A DNA stretch of 35,237 nt from a virus: positions 1 through 35,237 of the IMG/VR virus record IMGVR_UViG_3300037516_001451; one strand, written 5' to 3'. Of this stretch, positions 1-7,245 are shown in pieces. Numbering within the stretch: position 1 is the stretch's first letter; the number at the start of each line of letters is the position of its first letter. The notes under the pieces are model-generated. The model was not told the origin of the DNA, did no database searches, and saw nothing but the letters and a program-made list of their open reading frames with translations. The position numbers and the translations under genes are program-made.

Positions 1-578
1 ACATCAAGCAACACTGGGTCCACAAGGATTCCATCCGTTCCTCCACCAGCTTTGATGTAGTGAGAAGCAATTTTGTGACCAAGTCCGCGGCTGCCAAAGT
101 GAACGCCAATCCAGATGCGCTCTGCTTCATCCGCAAAAATGTCAACATAATGGTTGCCACTGCCTACGGTACCCAATTGCCCTCGTGCCATATCTTTAAG
201 AGGGTGCAGCATTTCAATGTCATTCCATTGATCAGCATCAAACAGCTCATGGTCAACTTTGGTTTTGTTGACACGACCAATTCCAAACGAAACTTTTGCT
301 ACCACTTCATCCATGATGCGTGAAATATCACCTTTCACGTCGGAAAGCATAGCGTTGGTTAGTACTGCTTTGTTGCCACACCCGATATCAAAACCGACAC
401 CGCTAGGCGAGATTTTGTCACGATAGGCGATAACCCCGCCTACAGGCACAGCATAACCCAAGTGATGGTCTGCCATCAAAGCAGCTTTATGTGCTCCTTT
501 GCGAAGGCAATTGTCCATTTGATCCACTGCGTTCTGAAGAGGATCCCCAAAAACAGCTATGTTGTTTAAAATTTTCAT
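1..578 (-). CDS. rtcB: RtcB-family RNA ligase (3' part outside window)
   Basis: GTP/Mn-dependent ligase that joins 3'-phosphate or 2',3'-cyclic phosphate RNA ends to 5'-OH ends. In bacteria and phages it is linked to tRNA and rRNA repair. Translating from the ATG at 578 gives 192 residues before the window edge. Family signatures are clear: GVGFDIGCG near residues 61-68 (its Cys is a metal ligand), GQLGTVGSGNHY near 133-144 and HFGSRGLGH near 160-168. Usual RtcB length is about 400-480 residues, so more than half is missing on the left. It is the last visible gene of an early group that starts at the promoter cassette near 1110. Its presence beside a tRNA and tmRNA region suggests repair of host- or defence-cleaved tRNA; that role is inference. 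Confidence 0.93.
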   Translation of the reverse strand, partial: MKILNNIAVFGDPLQNAVDQMDNCLRKGAHKAALMADHHLGYAVPVGGVIAYRDKISPSGVGFDIGCGNKAVLTNAMLSDVKGDISRIMDEVVAKVSFGIGRVNKTKVDHELFDADQWNDIEMLHPLKDMARGQLGTVGSGNHYVDIFADEAERIWIGVHFGSRGLGHKIASHYIKAGGGTDGILVDPVLLD

Positions 579-588
579 AATATATTTT

Positions 589-723
589 TTATCGGCAGGC
601 TTTTTTAGCAGCCTCTTTTTTCCGGTCTTTGAAATAAACAGTGGCCGGAGCACATTTGTGGCGAGTCAACGCACGAAGTGCTATTGGGCTATAATCAAAT
701 GTAACGGTCTTATTCTTTTTCAT
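589..723 (-). CDS. small basic hypothetical protein, 44 aa
   Basis: Short open frame from ATG 723 to TAA 589, between two minus-strand genes with gaps of 32 and 10 bases. The product starts MKKNKTVTFDYSPIALRALT and ends in a lysine-rich tail (KDRKKEAAKKACR). It is strongly basic, with two Cys and no membrane segment. No family is recognised. Position and tight packing suggest it is cotranscribed with rtcB. The upstream AAAGAAAG is only a weak ribosome binding site. Confidence 0.55.
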   Translation of the reverse strand: MKKNKTVTFDYSPIALRALTRHKCAPATVYFKDRKKEAAKKACR

Positions 724-755
724 ATTTCGAACTTTCTTTATGCTGAGAAAACCAT

Positions 756-1076
756 CTAGTCTTCTTCGACGGTAAACTCATTCATCTCGTCCTCTTCGTC
801 TTTGCAATACTCCTCAAGATTGAGCGATTCCTGCCACTCAGTATTGTATTGATCGCAAACGCCGTCACGAATAAACTCAAACAGTAGTTCAACTGCACCG
901 GGATTATCAGCGAGGAAATTGGCAATGTAATGGCGACCAACAAATTGGCCTTCACCGTAACCAATTCCTTCGCAAAGCTGTTCCAAGTTACGTACACCGG
1001 TAGTTCCTTCTGTACGAAAGTAACCGTTATATTCTTGTTGGATGTAATTGTCGAAGAGTTCGTCGTTGTCTTGCAT
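756..1076 (-). CDS. acidic hypothetical protein, 106 aa
   Basis: Start ATG 1076. The protein is strongly acidic, with a C-terminal tail rich in Glu and Asp (CKDEEDEMNEFTVEED). It contains a phrase GIGYGEGQFVGRHYIANFL that reads like a folded core. No family recognised. It is the first gene after promoter cassette A (1109-1187), with a predicted leader of about 26 bases. That places it as an early gene, followed by the 44-aa gene and rtcB on the same strand. Acidic early phage proteins often inhibit or mimic nucleic-acid binders, but nothing here proves that. Confidence 0.8.
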   Translation of the reverse strand: MQDNDELFDNYIQQEYNGYFRTEGTTGVRNLEQLCEGIGYGEGQFVGRHYIANFLADNPGAVELLFEFIRDGVCDQYNTEWQESLNLEEYCKDEEDEMNEFTVEED

Positions 1077-1108
1077 AATATTTTGTGGTTGCTGTTGCTT
1101 ACATAGTT

Positions 1109-1187
1109 ATTCTATCATAAACCGCGGCAAATGTACACAACTATTTTCAAGAAAGCGAAAATAAGCCCCGGACGTATACCTGGCATA
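1109..1187 (-). promoter_or_regulatory. early promoter / stem-loop cassette A
   Basis: Reading on minus: palindrome TATGCCAGGTATA (1175-1187), stem-loop CTATTTTC/GAAAATA (1141-1163), -35 TGTACA (1132-1137), 17-base spacer, -10 TAGAAT (1109-1114). The same block recurs at 17505-17583 and 18974-19052 with nearly the same sequence. It resembles the promoter-early stem-loop cassettes known from T4-type coliphages. It drives the 106-aa gene and probably rtcB. Confidence 0.85.
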
Positions 1188-1200
1188 GAGAAAAACAGCT

Positions 1201-2118
1201 TTAGGATGCAAAATATGTGCTCAAAATATGAGCAATTGCATTGTCTTTTGCCTTTAATTCGACTTCCCATGTGACATCTCTATTGAGATCGACCATGCGC
1301 GGAAGGTGGGTGACATAGTCAGTGTGACTGCGTTTGCTGCCAATCCCTTCGCTCCAATGAAACACTGGAACATATTTTCCCCAACTTTGGCGAAAACGGT
1401 CGACACTTTGTCCCGGATCGCATGATGGATTGCATGTGTCATGTAGGTTATCATAGACGAGAGGGAGATGCCCAGCAAAATGAGTGTACAGGTTTTCACA
1501 GTTCCAATATGCCTTGTCTTCATTTTCTAATACGAGGCGATGACGAACTCCACGACTGCATCGTGCAAGGTTGGTGAGAAATCGCTGAACATACTGTTGT
1601 ACAGTTTCATCTTTAAAATTCGGAGTCTTATTAAGGTGCAAACACATTGGTGAAGTATAGTTACTCTCACAACCGATCATGTCAAGTACCGCAGACTGAT
1701 GATCTAGTTCTCGAATAGTTTTATCTACTACGTCTGCCCTATAACTCGATAGGACATTAAACTGATCTGGGTGGGAGCTTAGAGTAATGTCATGCGCCCG
1801 GGCATAGTCACCCGCTGCCTTTAGGTTCGCTGCAATAGTGTCAAATTCATGAATGTCAGAATATTTTAGCTCGAGAGTGTGGTCAGTAATCAGCGGGAAA
1901 AGTGAACTGCTAACGCGGTAGTGTCGTGCACCAGATTCATAACACGCTTGCAATGTACGTAGTAGATGCTGCGAATTGTGTAAGATTCGCTGAGAAAGAA
2001 CTTGTAACCCAGCCGTGCGTCCCAACGAACAAAACTGCTTTCGAGTCATAGTCTTTGCGGTGATTTTTTGTTGAGTTAATCTCTCACTAATACAAACAAG
2101 TCCAAGCCGTGGTGTCAT
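1201..2118 (-). CDS. uvsE: UV-damage endonuclease UvsE/UvdE
   Basis: Metal-dependent TIM-barrel endonuclease that nicks DNA 5' of UV photoproducts and starts excision repair. 305 residues, the usual size of bacterial UvsE. Family motifs in order: RLGLVCIS at the N terminus, YRVSSSLFPLITD, SSHPDQFNVLS, LVLENEDKAYW, LVYDNLHD and FHWSEG, with a late Glu in WEVELKAKDNAI. These carry the His, Glu and Asp metal ligands. A perfect early promoter (2124-2152) stands so close that the predicted mRNA start coincides with the ATG. UV repair fits a phage of sunlit water, as T4 denV does for T4 by a different fold. Identification is firm from motifs and length. Confidence 0.95.
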   Translation of the reverse strand: MTPRLGLVCISERLTQQKITAKTMTRKQFCSLGRTAGLQVLSQRILHNSQHLLRTLQACYESGARHYRVSSSLFPLITDHTLELKYSDIHEFDTIAANLKAAGDYARAHDITLSSHPDQFNVLSSYRADVVDKTIRELDHQSAVLDMIGCESNYTSPMCLHLNKTPNFKDETVQQYVQRFLTNLARCSRGVRHRLVLENEDKAYWNCENLYTHFAGHLPLVYDNLHDTCNPSCDPGQSVDRFRQSWGKYVPVFHWSEGIGSKRSHTDYVTHLPRMVDLNRDVTWEVELKAKDNAIAHILSTYFAS

Positions 2119-2123
2119 GGTGT

Positions 2124-2152
2124 ATTATACACAAAAATCTTAGAAATGTACA
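2124..2152 (-). promoter_or_regulatory. sigma70-like early promoter of uvsE
   Basis: On minus: -35 TGTACA (2147-2152), 17-base spacer, -10 TATAAT (2124-2129). The expected start site, 7 bases past the -10, lands on the A of the uvsE ATG at 2118, so the transcript should be leaderless. Confidence 0.8.
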
Positions 2153-2157
2153 CGAGA

Positions 2158-2724
2158 TTATGACCTGTTTTCAAAGTTATAGTCAAACTCATTTAATTCC
2201 CTAGAGAATATTTTTTTGACAATATTTATTGATCTATTATCATAATATGTCGAGTAATGTTTATGTATGGCACTATTTTTATGTTCCAAGGGTAAACGCA
2301 ATAACCCGATTCGATCGCATACAACGTTAAAATCAGCTTGAATATTTTCATATCTACCAACAAAATCTATATGTCTATCGATAAAATTAAACACTGTTTG
2401 AAAGTGTAGCCAAGATTGTAAATTAGCACTAGTTTCAAATTCTCTTATAAATTCGTTAAAATTTTTAAACTTAGATAAATGAGAGCGCGCAAATGATATG
2501 TCACCGTTATTACCACACTCAGTAATTAAATAGTTATATGCACTTAAAATTCGGTCAAACGGATTTCTAACAAACGCAAACGTAAAAATATTTTTAGTTA
2601 AATATCTCGGGTACTTTGAAATTGGCTCATGACAACAATAATCATAAATGTTTAAAGCATGTATTATAGATGTTCCTCCTGTTTTTGGGACATGAATAAA
2701 AAGGTATGGACTAGGCTTATTCAT
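2158..2724 (-). CDS. sulfotransferase-family protein
   Basis: Predicted to move a sulfuryl group from PAPS to a hydroxyl, most likely on a glycan (carbohydrate sulfotransferase, Sulfotransfer_2-like). The PAPS 5'-phosphosulfate loop HVPKTGGTS lies at residues 11-19. The 3'-phosphate motif FVRNPFDRILSAY lies at 51-63. A family-like VGRYENI occurs around residue 130. 188 residues is short, so only the catalytic core is present. It is the last gene of a four-gene operon (4771 down to 2158) with glycosyltransferases, 9 bases after its neighbour. The operon starts at a late promoter, so the acceptor may be a virion glycan rather than DNA or an early host target. The acceptor is unknown. Confidence 0.82.
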   Translation of the reverse strand: MNKPSPYLFIHVPKTGGTSIIHALNIYDYCCHEPISKYPRYLTKNIFTFAFVRNPFDRILSAYNYLITECGNNGDISFARSHLSKFKNFNEFIREFETSANLQSWLHFQTVFNFIDRHIDFVGRYENIQADFNVVCDRIGLLRLPLEHKNSAIHKHYSTYYDNRSINIVKKIFSRELNEFDYNFENRS

Positions 2725-2733
2725 GAATAATAT

Positions 2734-3345
2734 TCAATTACAAAGCATATTAAATATACGTTCAGTTTTTACTCCATGAATTGCAATAGCTCCATCTTTT
2801 TTAGCTTGTAGAGATTCAGATTCATATTGTGGAGTATCAATGGAATTTCTACTCCACCATTTAGAATATTCTATTGGGGTTATGCCGCATTCATCACATG
2901 CTGCCGCGATCCACCTATCTGGAAATGCTTCTTCTAATGAAACGACGTCACATTGTGAAAGCATATGAAAATTTTCCTGAGTGGTTAACCATGGGCTGTG
3001 TGACCACCATTTTGATTTAAACCTTGGGTTGTTATCGGGAAATGGACCACATGAATATATTATATTGTCAGTTGGCACTGGAGGTGTCTCAAACAATAAA
3101 GTATCATATTCAAGCACTACTGCACTGGTATATGCAGATGCACGTTCACATGCTAAACGCATCCTCTCTACAGTATCTATTCCGTTGTGTTGTGATAGTC
3201 CACTTAAAAAAATATTGTCATAGCCAACTATTGGATCATCGCTTGGGCAAATAAATTCATAATTGTCACACCAATTATTGAATGTACCCATATTTCTTTC
3301 TAAAATCATTTGTGCCTTGCCATGCACTAATATTATGCCAGTCAT
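2734..3345 (-). CDS. putative glycosyltransferase-like protein
   Basis: 203 residues. It starts MTGIILVHGKAQM, has a phrase CERASAYTSAVVLEYDTLLF, then a Trp-rich core (KWWSHSPWLTT, YSKWWSRN). The EYDTLLF stretch sits where GT-A enzymes carry their acidic metal-binding motif, but a clean DxD is absent, so the assignment is weak. Its start overlaps the stop of the upstream GT90-like gene by 4 bases (ATGA), showing translational coupling. The company of sulfotransferase and glycosyltransferases supports a glycan role. An alternative start lies at residue 13. Confidence 0.6.
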   Translation of the reverse strand: MTGIILVHGKAQMILERNMGTFNNWCDNYEFICPSDDPIVGYDNIFLSGLSQHNGIDTVERMRLACERASAYTSAVVLEYDTLLFETPPVPTDNIIYSCGPFPDNNPRFKSKWWSHSPWLTTQENFHMLSQCDVVSLEEAFPDRWIAAACDECGITPIEYSKWWSRNSIDTPQYESESLQAKKDGAIAIHGVKTERIFNMLCN

Positions 3346-4160
3346 ATTCTAGATATTAGATAATTTATTTGATTTAATGCAGCTGAATACGAAAGGCATT
3401 GATCATATAGTTTTGATTTTTCTTCTATGATATATCTCTGCAGATCATAATCCGATTCTATTTTATTGTAATTTTCTTGAAAATCAGACAAGTCTCTTTT
3501 AACTGGAATATAATGCTTCCATGGTTCTAAAAACTCAAAACACCAATCTTTATATGGTCTATCAACAATAAATGTTATTCTAGGCATTGTTAAAAATACC
3601 TTTAGTCGAGCAGACCATCCACATCCTTCTACGTCTATCATATATTTCCATTTAGACATATGATCAAAATATGACATATAATTTACAGCATTCAATGTAT
3701 TTCCGTCATGAGCCCATTGAATAGGAATACATTCTATATTGTCATTTATTTTACTATGCTTATATAATAAATGACGCGTATGATGTTGATTTATTACTCC
3801 TATCCATCCGGCTTTATTTGACATTGGCGGCAAATCATATTTTATAATTTCATTTATAAGATTTGTGTAATTTGGCATCTTTATTTCAGGCCATCCGTCA
3901 TACATAAAGTCTGGAAAAAGATAGCTATATTCTTGTTTATTACAAAAATGATAGATTGGAAATTGATCTGAATTTCCTTCTGGTATGTCACCAGTATTAA
4001 CAATAAAGGAAAAATCTTTAACAATGTTATGTGTATTCGCTGCGTCCCTAATCATTTTTTCAACTGACATACCGCGAGACTCATAATTATTGTGATAAAT
4101 AAATTCGAAGTTATTATTTTTATGTATACATTTTACATATTGTCCAGGATATATTGTCAT
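3342..4160 (-). CDS. GT90-like glycosyltransferase (CAP10/LPS-modifying type)
   Basis: 272 residues. The C-terminal half matches the GT90/CAP10 pattern: KYMIDVEGCGWSARLKVFL (about 172-190), then FLEPWKHYIPVKRDLSDF (about 210-227), where the family binds the sugar nucleotide. The N-terminal half is not recognised. Coupled by ATGA overlaps to both neighbours, so it is made in step with the GT32-like and the 203-aa proteins. The gene is very AT-rich, as is the whole island, which suggests a separate origin from the flanks. Likely adds a sugar to a surface or virion glycan; donor and acceptor cannot be read. Confidence 0.8.
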   Translation of the reverse strand: MTIYPGQYVKCIHKNNNFEFIYHNNYESRGMSVEKMIRDAANTHNIVKDFSFIVNTGDIPEGNSDQFPIYHFCNKQEYSYLFPDFMYDGWPEIKMPNYTNLINEIIKYDLPPMSNKAGWIGVINQHHTRHLLYKHSKINDNIECIPIQWAHDGNTLNAVNYMSYFDHMSKWKYMIDVEGCGWSARLKVFLTMPRITFIVDRPYKDWCFEFLEPWKHYIPVKRDLSDFQENYNKIESDYDLQRYIIEEKSKLYDQCLSYSAALNQINYLISRI

Positions 4161-4771
4161 AATGGTCTTAAAGTTGGAATATATTTTTCTCTAGGTTGTT
4201 TACCTTCCATAGAACCATTTGGATAGTGCACTACTGGAAAACTGTCCCAACCAGTATCACCATACTGAGAACATAGAGGGATATTATGATAAAATTTATC
4301 AACGCGCCCTAAAATATTTTGATCAGAAGCATGCGGCTTTTCGCGTTCTATATTTGTTGGACCAGACCATTCTGCAAAAACTTTTGCAGAATATGTATAG
4401 TGTTCAGCTGATCCTGATACTAAGCAAGGACAAATATGACCACCATATGACCAGATAGTTAACATTTCCGGAGGAGCAATTGGTTTAAAATTATATGGTA
4501 TTACATCTGCATCACTCATCCATCCTCCTCCAACTGCTGCGACTGCAAGCCAACGTAAATAACATGCTAATTCATAGCCTGGAGGATTAACAGATGGCAA
4601 TTTTTTATAGCATTCTAAATATTCTTCATAATTAGGATGTTGCTCTGCATGAGAACGATCTAAAACAATAGGTGTCCATCCAGCTTTTGTCCAACACTCT
4701 TTCCAAAAATCCACTAGTATATGACCATTTGGAATTTCGGGAACATATTCGTGATATGTGTATATTTCCAT
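4157..4771 (-). CDS. GT32-like glycosyltransferase (GT-A fold, DxD)
   Basis: 204 residues. The core YELACYLRWLAVAAVGGGWM followed by SDADV (residues 66-90) is the hallmark of the DXD sugar-binding family: D87-A-D89 should hold the Mn-sugar nucleotide. First gene of the four-gene operon. The late box TATAAATA (4778-4785 on minus) lies 6 bases before the ATG, so the predicted leader is 0-1 base. Late expression argues for glycosylation of new virion parts. Coupled to the next gene by a 4-base ATGA overlap. Confidence 0.82.
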   Translation of the reverse strand: MEIYTYHEYVPEIPNGHILVDFWKECWTKAGWTPIVLDRSHAEQHPNYEEYLECYKKLPSVNPPGYELACYLRWLAVAAVGGGWMSDADVIPYNFKPIAPPEMLTIWSYGGHICPCLVSGSAEHYTYSAKVFAEWSGPTNIEREKPHASDQNILGRVDKFYHNIPLCSQYGDTGWDSFPVVHYPNGSMEGKQPREKYIPTLRPL

Positions 4772-4777
4772 ATATAT

Positions 4778-4789
4778 TATTTATAAATA
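4778..4789. promoter_or_regulatory. bidirectional overlapping T4-type late promoters
   Basis: The 12-base palindrome TATTTATAAATA holds a late box on each strand: TATAAATA on minus from 4785 to 4778 and on plus from 4782 to 4789. The two boxes share four bases. They face the GT32 gene on minus and the 266-aa glycosyltransferase on plus. Polymerase can probably use only one direction at a time. Confidence 0.8.
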
Positions 4790-4800
4790 ATAATCTAGTT

Positions 4801-5601
4801 ATGTTAGTGCAATCATATTTTATTAAAGAAAAGGGAATGGGACTAGGAGACTTTATACGTGGTAGCATTGCGAGTCAACAACTTTGTAGCGAGCGCGCCT
4901 TACCATTTCAAGTTGACCTCTCTCATCACCCAATGGGAAAATATATAGTTCAGCGCTGTGATGCCCCTGCACCATCTATAGACTCTATACTAAACTTACA
5001 AGACATACCAAATTTTACTATTCGAGCTCTTAAAAGTAAGTTAAAGACACATATACATTTACCATATTTACGCCACCGAAATTTATACATCTATACAAAT
5101 GTATGGCCATCGTTTAAAATTTCTTCAAAGGTTTCAAGGCAAGTGCGAGAATTTTTTACGCCAAATGAGTGCTTAGAGACAGCAATTAAAACGTCATGTG
5201 ATGAAAATCCTAACTATGGAATAATACATATACGTGCGGGTGACCTACTATCATTTGGAAAACAACTTGGAGACGTTGTTCACCACTCGCTAGATGGGTT
5301 GTTAGATATGCTTCACCCGCACATAGAAAAACTTGTTGGCAAAAATTATATAGTTATGTCAGACTGCGCCGAGTTAAAATTAGCAGTATCAAGTCGGTAT
5401 GGTTTTCGCTGTACTTCTTCTAAACCAGCTCATTTGGCAATTGATGATGGAAGTGGCGTATTAGACACACTAGTAGATTATTTTATCATGTCACGAGCGA
5501 TGCACATACATCAATTTAGCGTACATGGTTGGGGTTCTGGATTTAGCGATTCAGCAAACTGGTTGTATGGTGTACCAGTATTAAAACAAAACATACTGTA
5601 A
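4801..5601 (+). CDS. fucosyltransferase-like glycosyltransferase (HxRxGD)
   Basis: 266 residues from the ATG at 4801; an upstream in-frame ATG at 4672 is rejected because it runs through the promoter and into the opposite gene. GT-B type features: GMGLGDFIRGSIA (12-24), the donor-binding IIHIRAGD (141-148, H143-I-R145), VMSDCAEL (185-192) and a C-terminal VHGWGSGFSDSANWLYGVP. These match O-/alpha-fucosyltransferase-like families (GT11, NodZ, POFUT type) in outline. One of only two plus-strand genes. Its late box ends 11 bases before the ATG. Followed by a strong hairpin. The exact sugar is not proven. Confidence 0.78.
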   Translation: MLVQSYFIKEKGMGLGDFIRGSIASQQLCSERALPFQVDLSHHPMGKYIVQRCDAPAPSIDSILNLQDIPNFTIRALKSKLKTHIHLPYLRHRNLYIYTNVWPSFKISSKVSRQVREFFTPNECLETAIKTSCDENPNYGIIHIRAGDLLSFGKQLGDVVHHSLDGLLDMLHPHIEKLVGKNYIVMSDCAELKLAVSSRYGFRCTSSKPAHLAIDDGSGVLDTLVDYFIMSRAMHIHQFSVHGWGSGFSDSANWLYGVPVLKQNIL

Positions 5602-5610
5602 TAAAAACAA

Positions 5611-5655
5611 CAAACCCCCGGAATTACGCATGCATGCAGAGGCGCCGGGGGTTTG
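5611..5655. terminator. bidirectional terminator hairpin
   Basis: An 11-bp perfect stem, CAAACCCCCGG (5611-5621) with CCGGGGGTTTG (5645-5655), around a 23-base loop that itself holds the palindrome GCATGCATGC. It lies between convergent genes. The minus-strand side is followed by a T-rich run (TTGTTTTTATT), so it suits the 490-aa gene best but may serve both. Confidence 0.82.
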
Positions 5656-5669
5656 CTTGAAAATACTTA

Positions 5670-7142
5670 TTATCGGTTTTTCCAGATCTTATATGCCTGT
5701 TCAAAATGTATAGCAATTTGCGTAGTCACGCGAACACTGATACCTTCATCTCCGGCATCTAATTCATGAAAATAATCAGCCATACCTCCAAGAAATTCTT
5801 CAAATTCATCAGCGTCCAAATCGGTTGCAACTTTGATTGCCTTTTTTGTTAATGGAAAACCTACCTTATATGCTTCTTCAAGTTCAACGCCTTCCTTAAG
5901 CTTTACCAGTTTGTCAAGTACAAAATCTTTGCTGCCCATCTTGCGTTGGTTAAAAGCGATCTTAGTAACCGGCAGGTCCTTTGCCTTAAAGCTGATGCTG
6001 TTTGAGCCGATATCGGTAACTACACCAAAGTTTGTTTTGTCACCAACCTTATACTTGGCGATGTGAGCCTCGATTTCTCCAACGCCTTCTTCAAGACCTC
6101 CAAGGTCTCTAGTTGCAACGTCTTCCTTAAGCTTAGAAAAGGCAGACATAAACTTTGATATATCTGCGTATCGGGTAACGCCTTCGGCATCAATGATTCC
6201 AAAAGGTTTATCAGAGGAGTCATCCCAAAGGCCTACAAATGTATCGGCCCACTTTCCAGCACGCATTTGTACGCCCCATAGTTTCTTAAGACCTTGCGAT
6301 GTGACCGTATCTTTACCAATAGGAGCTGGTACCATGTCGCGGCCTGGACGAAAGACTTCTTCAATCGAGTCATCCGCTGCTTCTACACTTTCTTTTTTCT
6401 GAGCTGCATACCATGCACCGAGTGCCATCTTGATGCGCTCATCTTTGCTCTTGCCATCAAACTTAGGGTCATCACTCTTTACAAAGTCATCGATCCAAAC
6501 ACTCGCTTCTGCATCTGGGTCAAGAACTTCGGTAATACTCTCGGTTTCTTCTTCAAGCGTAATATCCTCATATAAATCTGACTCTTCAGCGAGTTTTTTA
6601 TACTGCCCAATTGCTGATGTGCTGTTTCCAGTAATATACACTTTAAATCCATCTTTACGAGCAAACTTTTGCGCTTTCACCTTCATGTCTTTAGAAGAAG
6701 CCTTAGCATTATTTGTCTTTATCAAATCTAAAAGTTTATTAACCGAAGCTTCATTATCAACACTAACGATTACTCTGTTAGGCATAGCTTCCTTTTCAGG
6801 CTTAGCAAAGTCACCTTCACTAGCCATTACTGCTTTTGCCAAATCAGCTAATTTGATATCTGGACTAAATAATGCATCACCAATTGCTGTTTTACTAGCA
6901 ACTACGAAATCACCATCGTCAAAATATGGTTTAGCTTTGATTTTACGAAGATGATCTTTTACGCCAGGTAGTTTTAATAACGCAGCAATAATTTCTTGTT
7001 CACTGCGAAAGTCATCGAGTGTAGTTCCGGCGGATGCTTCTGCTAAAGTTTCTTCTTGAATGGCATTTGCTAATTCTTTGTTCTTCAAGATAGAAGAGGC
7101 CACAGTGTATAGAGGATCTTGGTTATAATGGAAGTTATTCAT
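5670..7142 (-). CDS. modular late protein with prohead-protease-like sites, 490 aa
   Basis: A late, probably head-internal protein. It appears to be built of modules separated by sites fitting the T4 prohead protease rule (L/I-x-E before A/G/S). LAE|A is at residues 33-36. GLEE|G and EIE|A lie near 348-357. ELEE|A at 420-424 would release a 67-residue tail. A module WIDDFVKSDDPKFDGKSKDE followed by RIKMALGAWYAAQ recurs in marine phage proteins. No enzyme motif is seen; it is acidic in the linkers. Two late boxes lie upstream, the nearer (7151-7158) 8 bases from the ATG. The terminator at 5611-5655 ends it. Function is inferred from promoter and sites only. Confidence 0.75.
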   Translation of the reverse strand: MNNFHYNQDPLYTVASSILKNKELANAIQEETLAEASAGTTLDDFRSEQEIIAALLKLPGVKDHLRKIKAKPYFDDGDFVVASKTAIGDALFSPDIKLADLAKAVMASEGDFAKPEKEAMPNRVIVSVDNEASVNKLLDLIKTNNAKASSKDMKVKAQKFARKDGFKVYITGNSTSAIGQYKKLAEESDLYEDITLEEETESITEVLDPDAEASVWIDDFVKSDDPKFDGKSKDERIKMALGAWYAAQKKESVEAADDSIEEVFRPGRDMVPAPIGKDTVTSQGLKKLWGVQMRAGKWADTFVGLWDDSSDKPFGIIDAEGVTRYADISKFMSAFSKLKEDVATRDLGGLEEGVGEIEAHIAKYKVGDKTNFGVVTDIGSNSISFKAKDLPVTKIAFNQRKMGSKDFVLDKLVKLKEGVELEEAYKVGFPLTKKAIKVATDLDADEFEEFLGGMADYFHELDAGDEGISVRVTTQIAIHFEQAYKIWKNR

Positions 7143-7150
7143 TTGTTTTT

Positions 7151-7245
7151 TATTTATATTGGTTAGTCAACGAGTTATTTGTATAGTCATTAAAACTGTG
7201 CATATGTCTATTTATACTTTTTAAAAACTACACATATTATAAATA
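7151..7245. promoter_or_regulatory. divergent late promoter region, three TATAAATA boxes
   Basis: Minus boxes at 7151-7158 and 7209-7216 serve the 490-aa gene. A plus box at 7238-7245 serves the ADP-ribosyltransferase gene, only 4 bases before its ATG. Placing T4 late initiation 6 bases past the box gives leaders of 3 bases on minus and about 0 on plus. Confidence 0.82.
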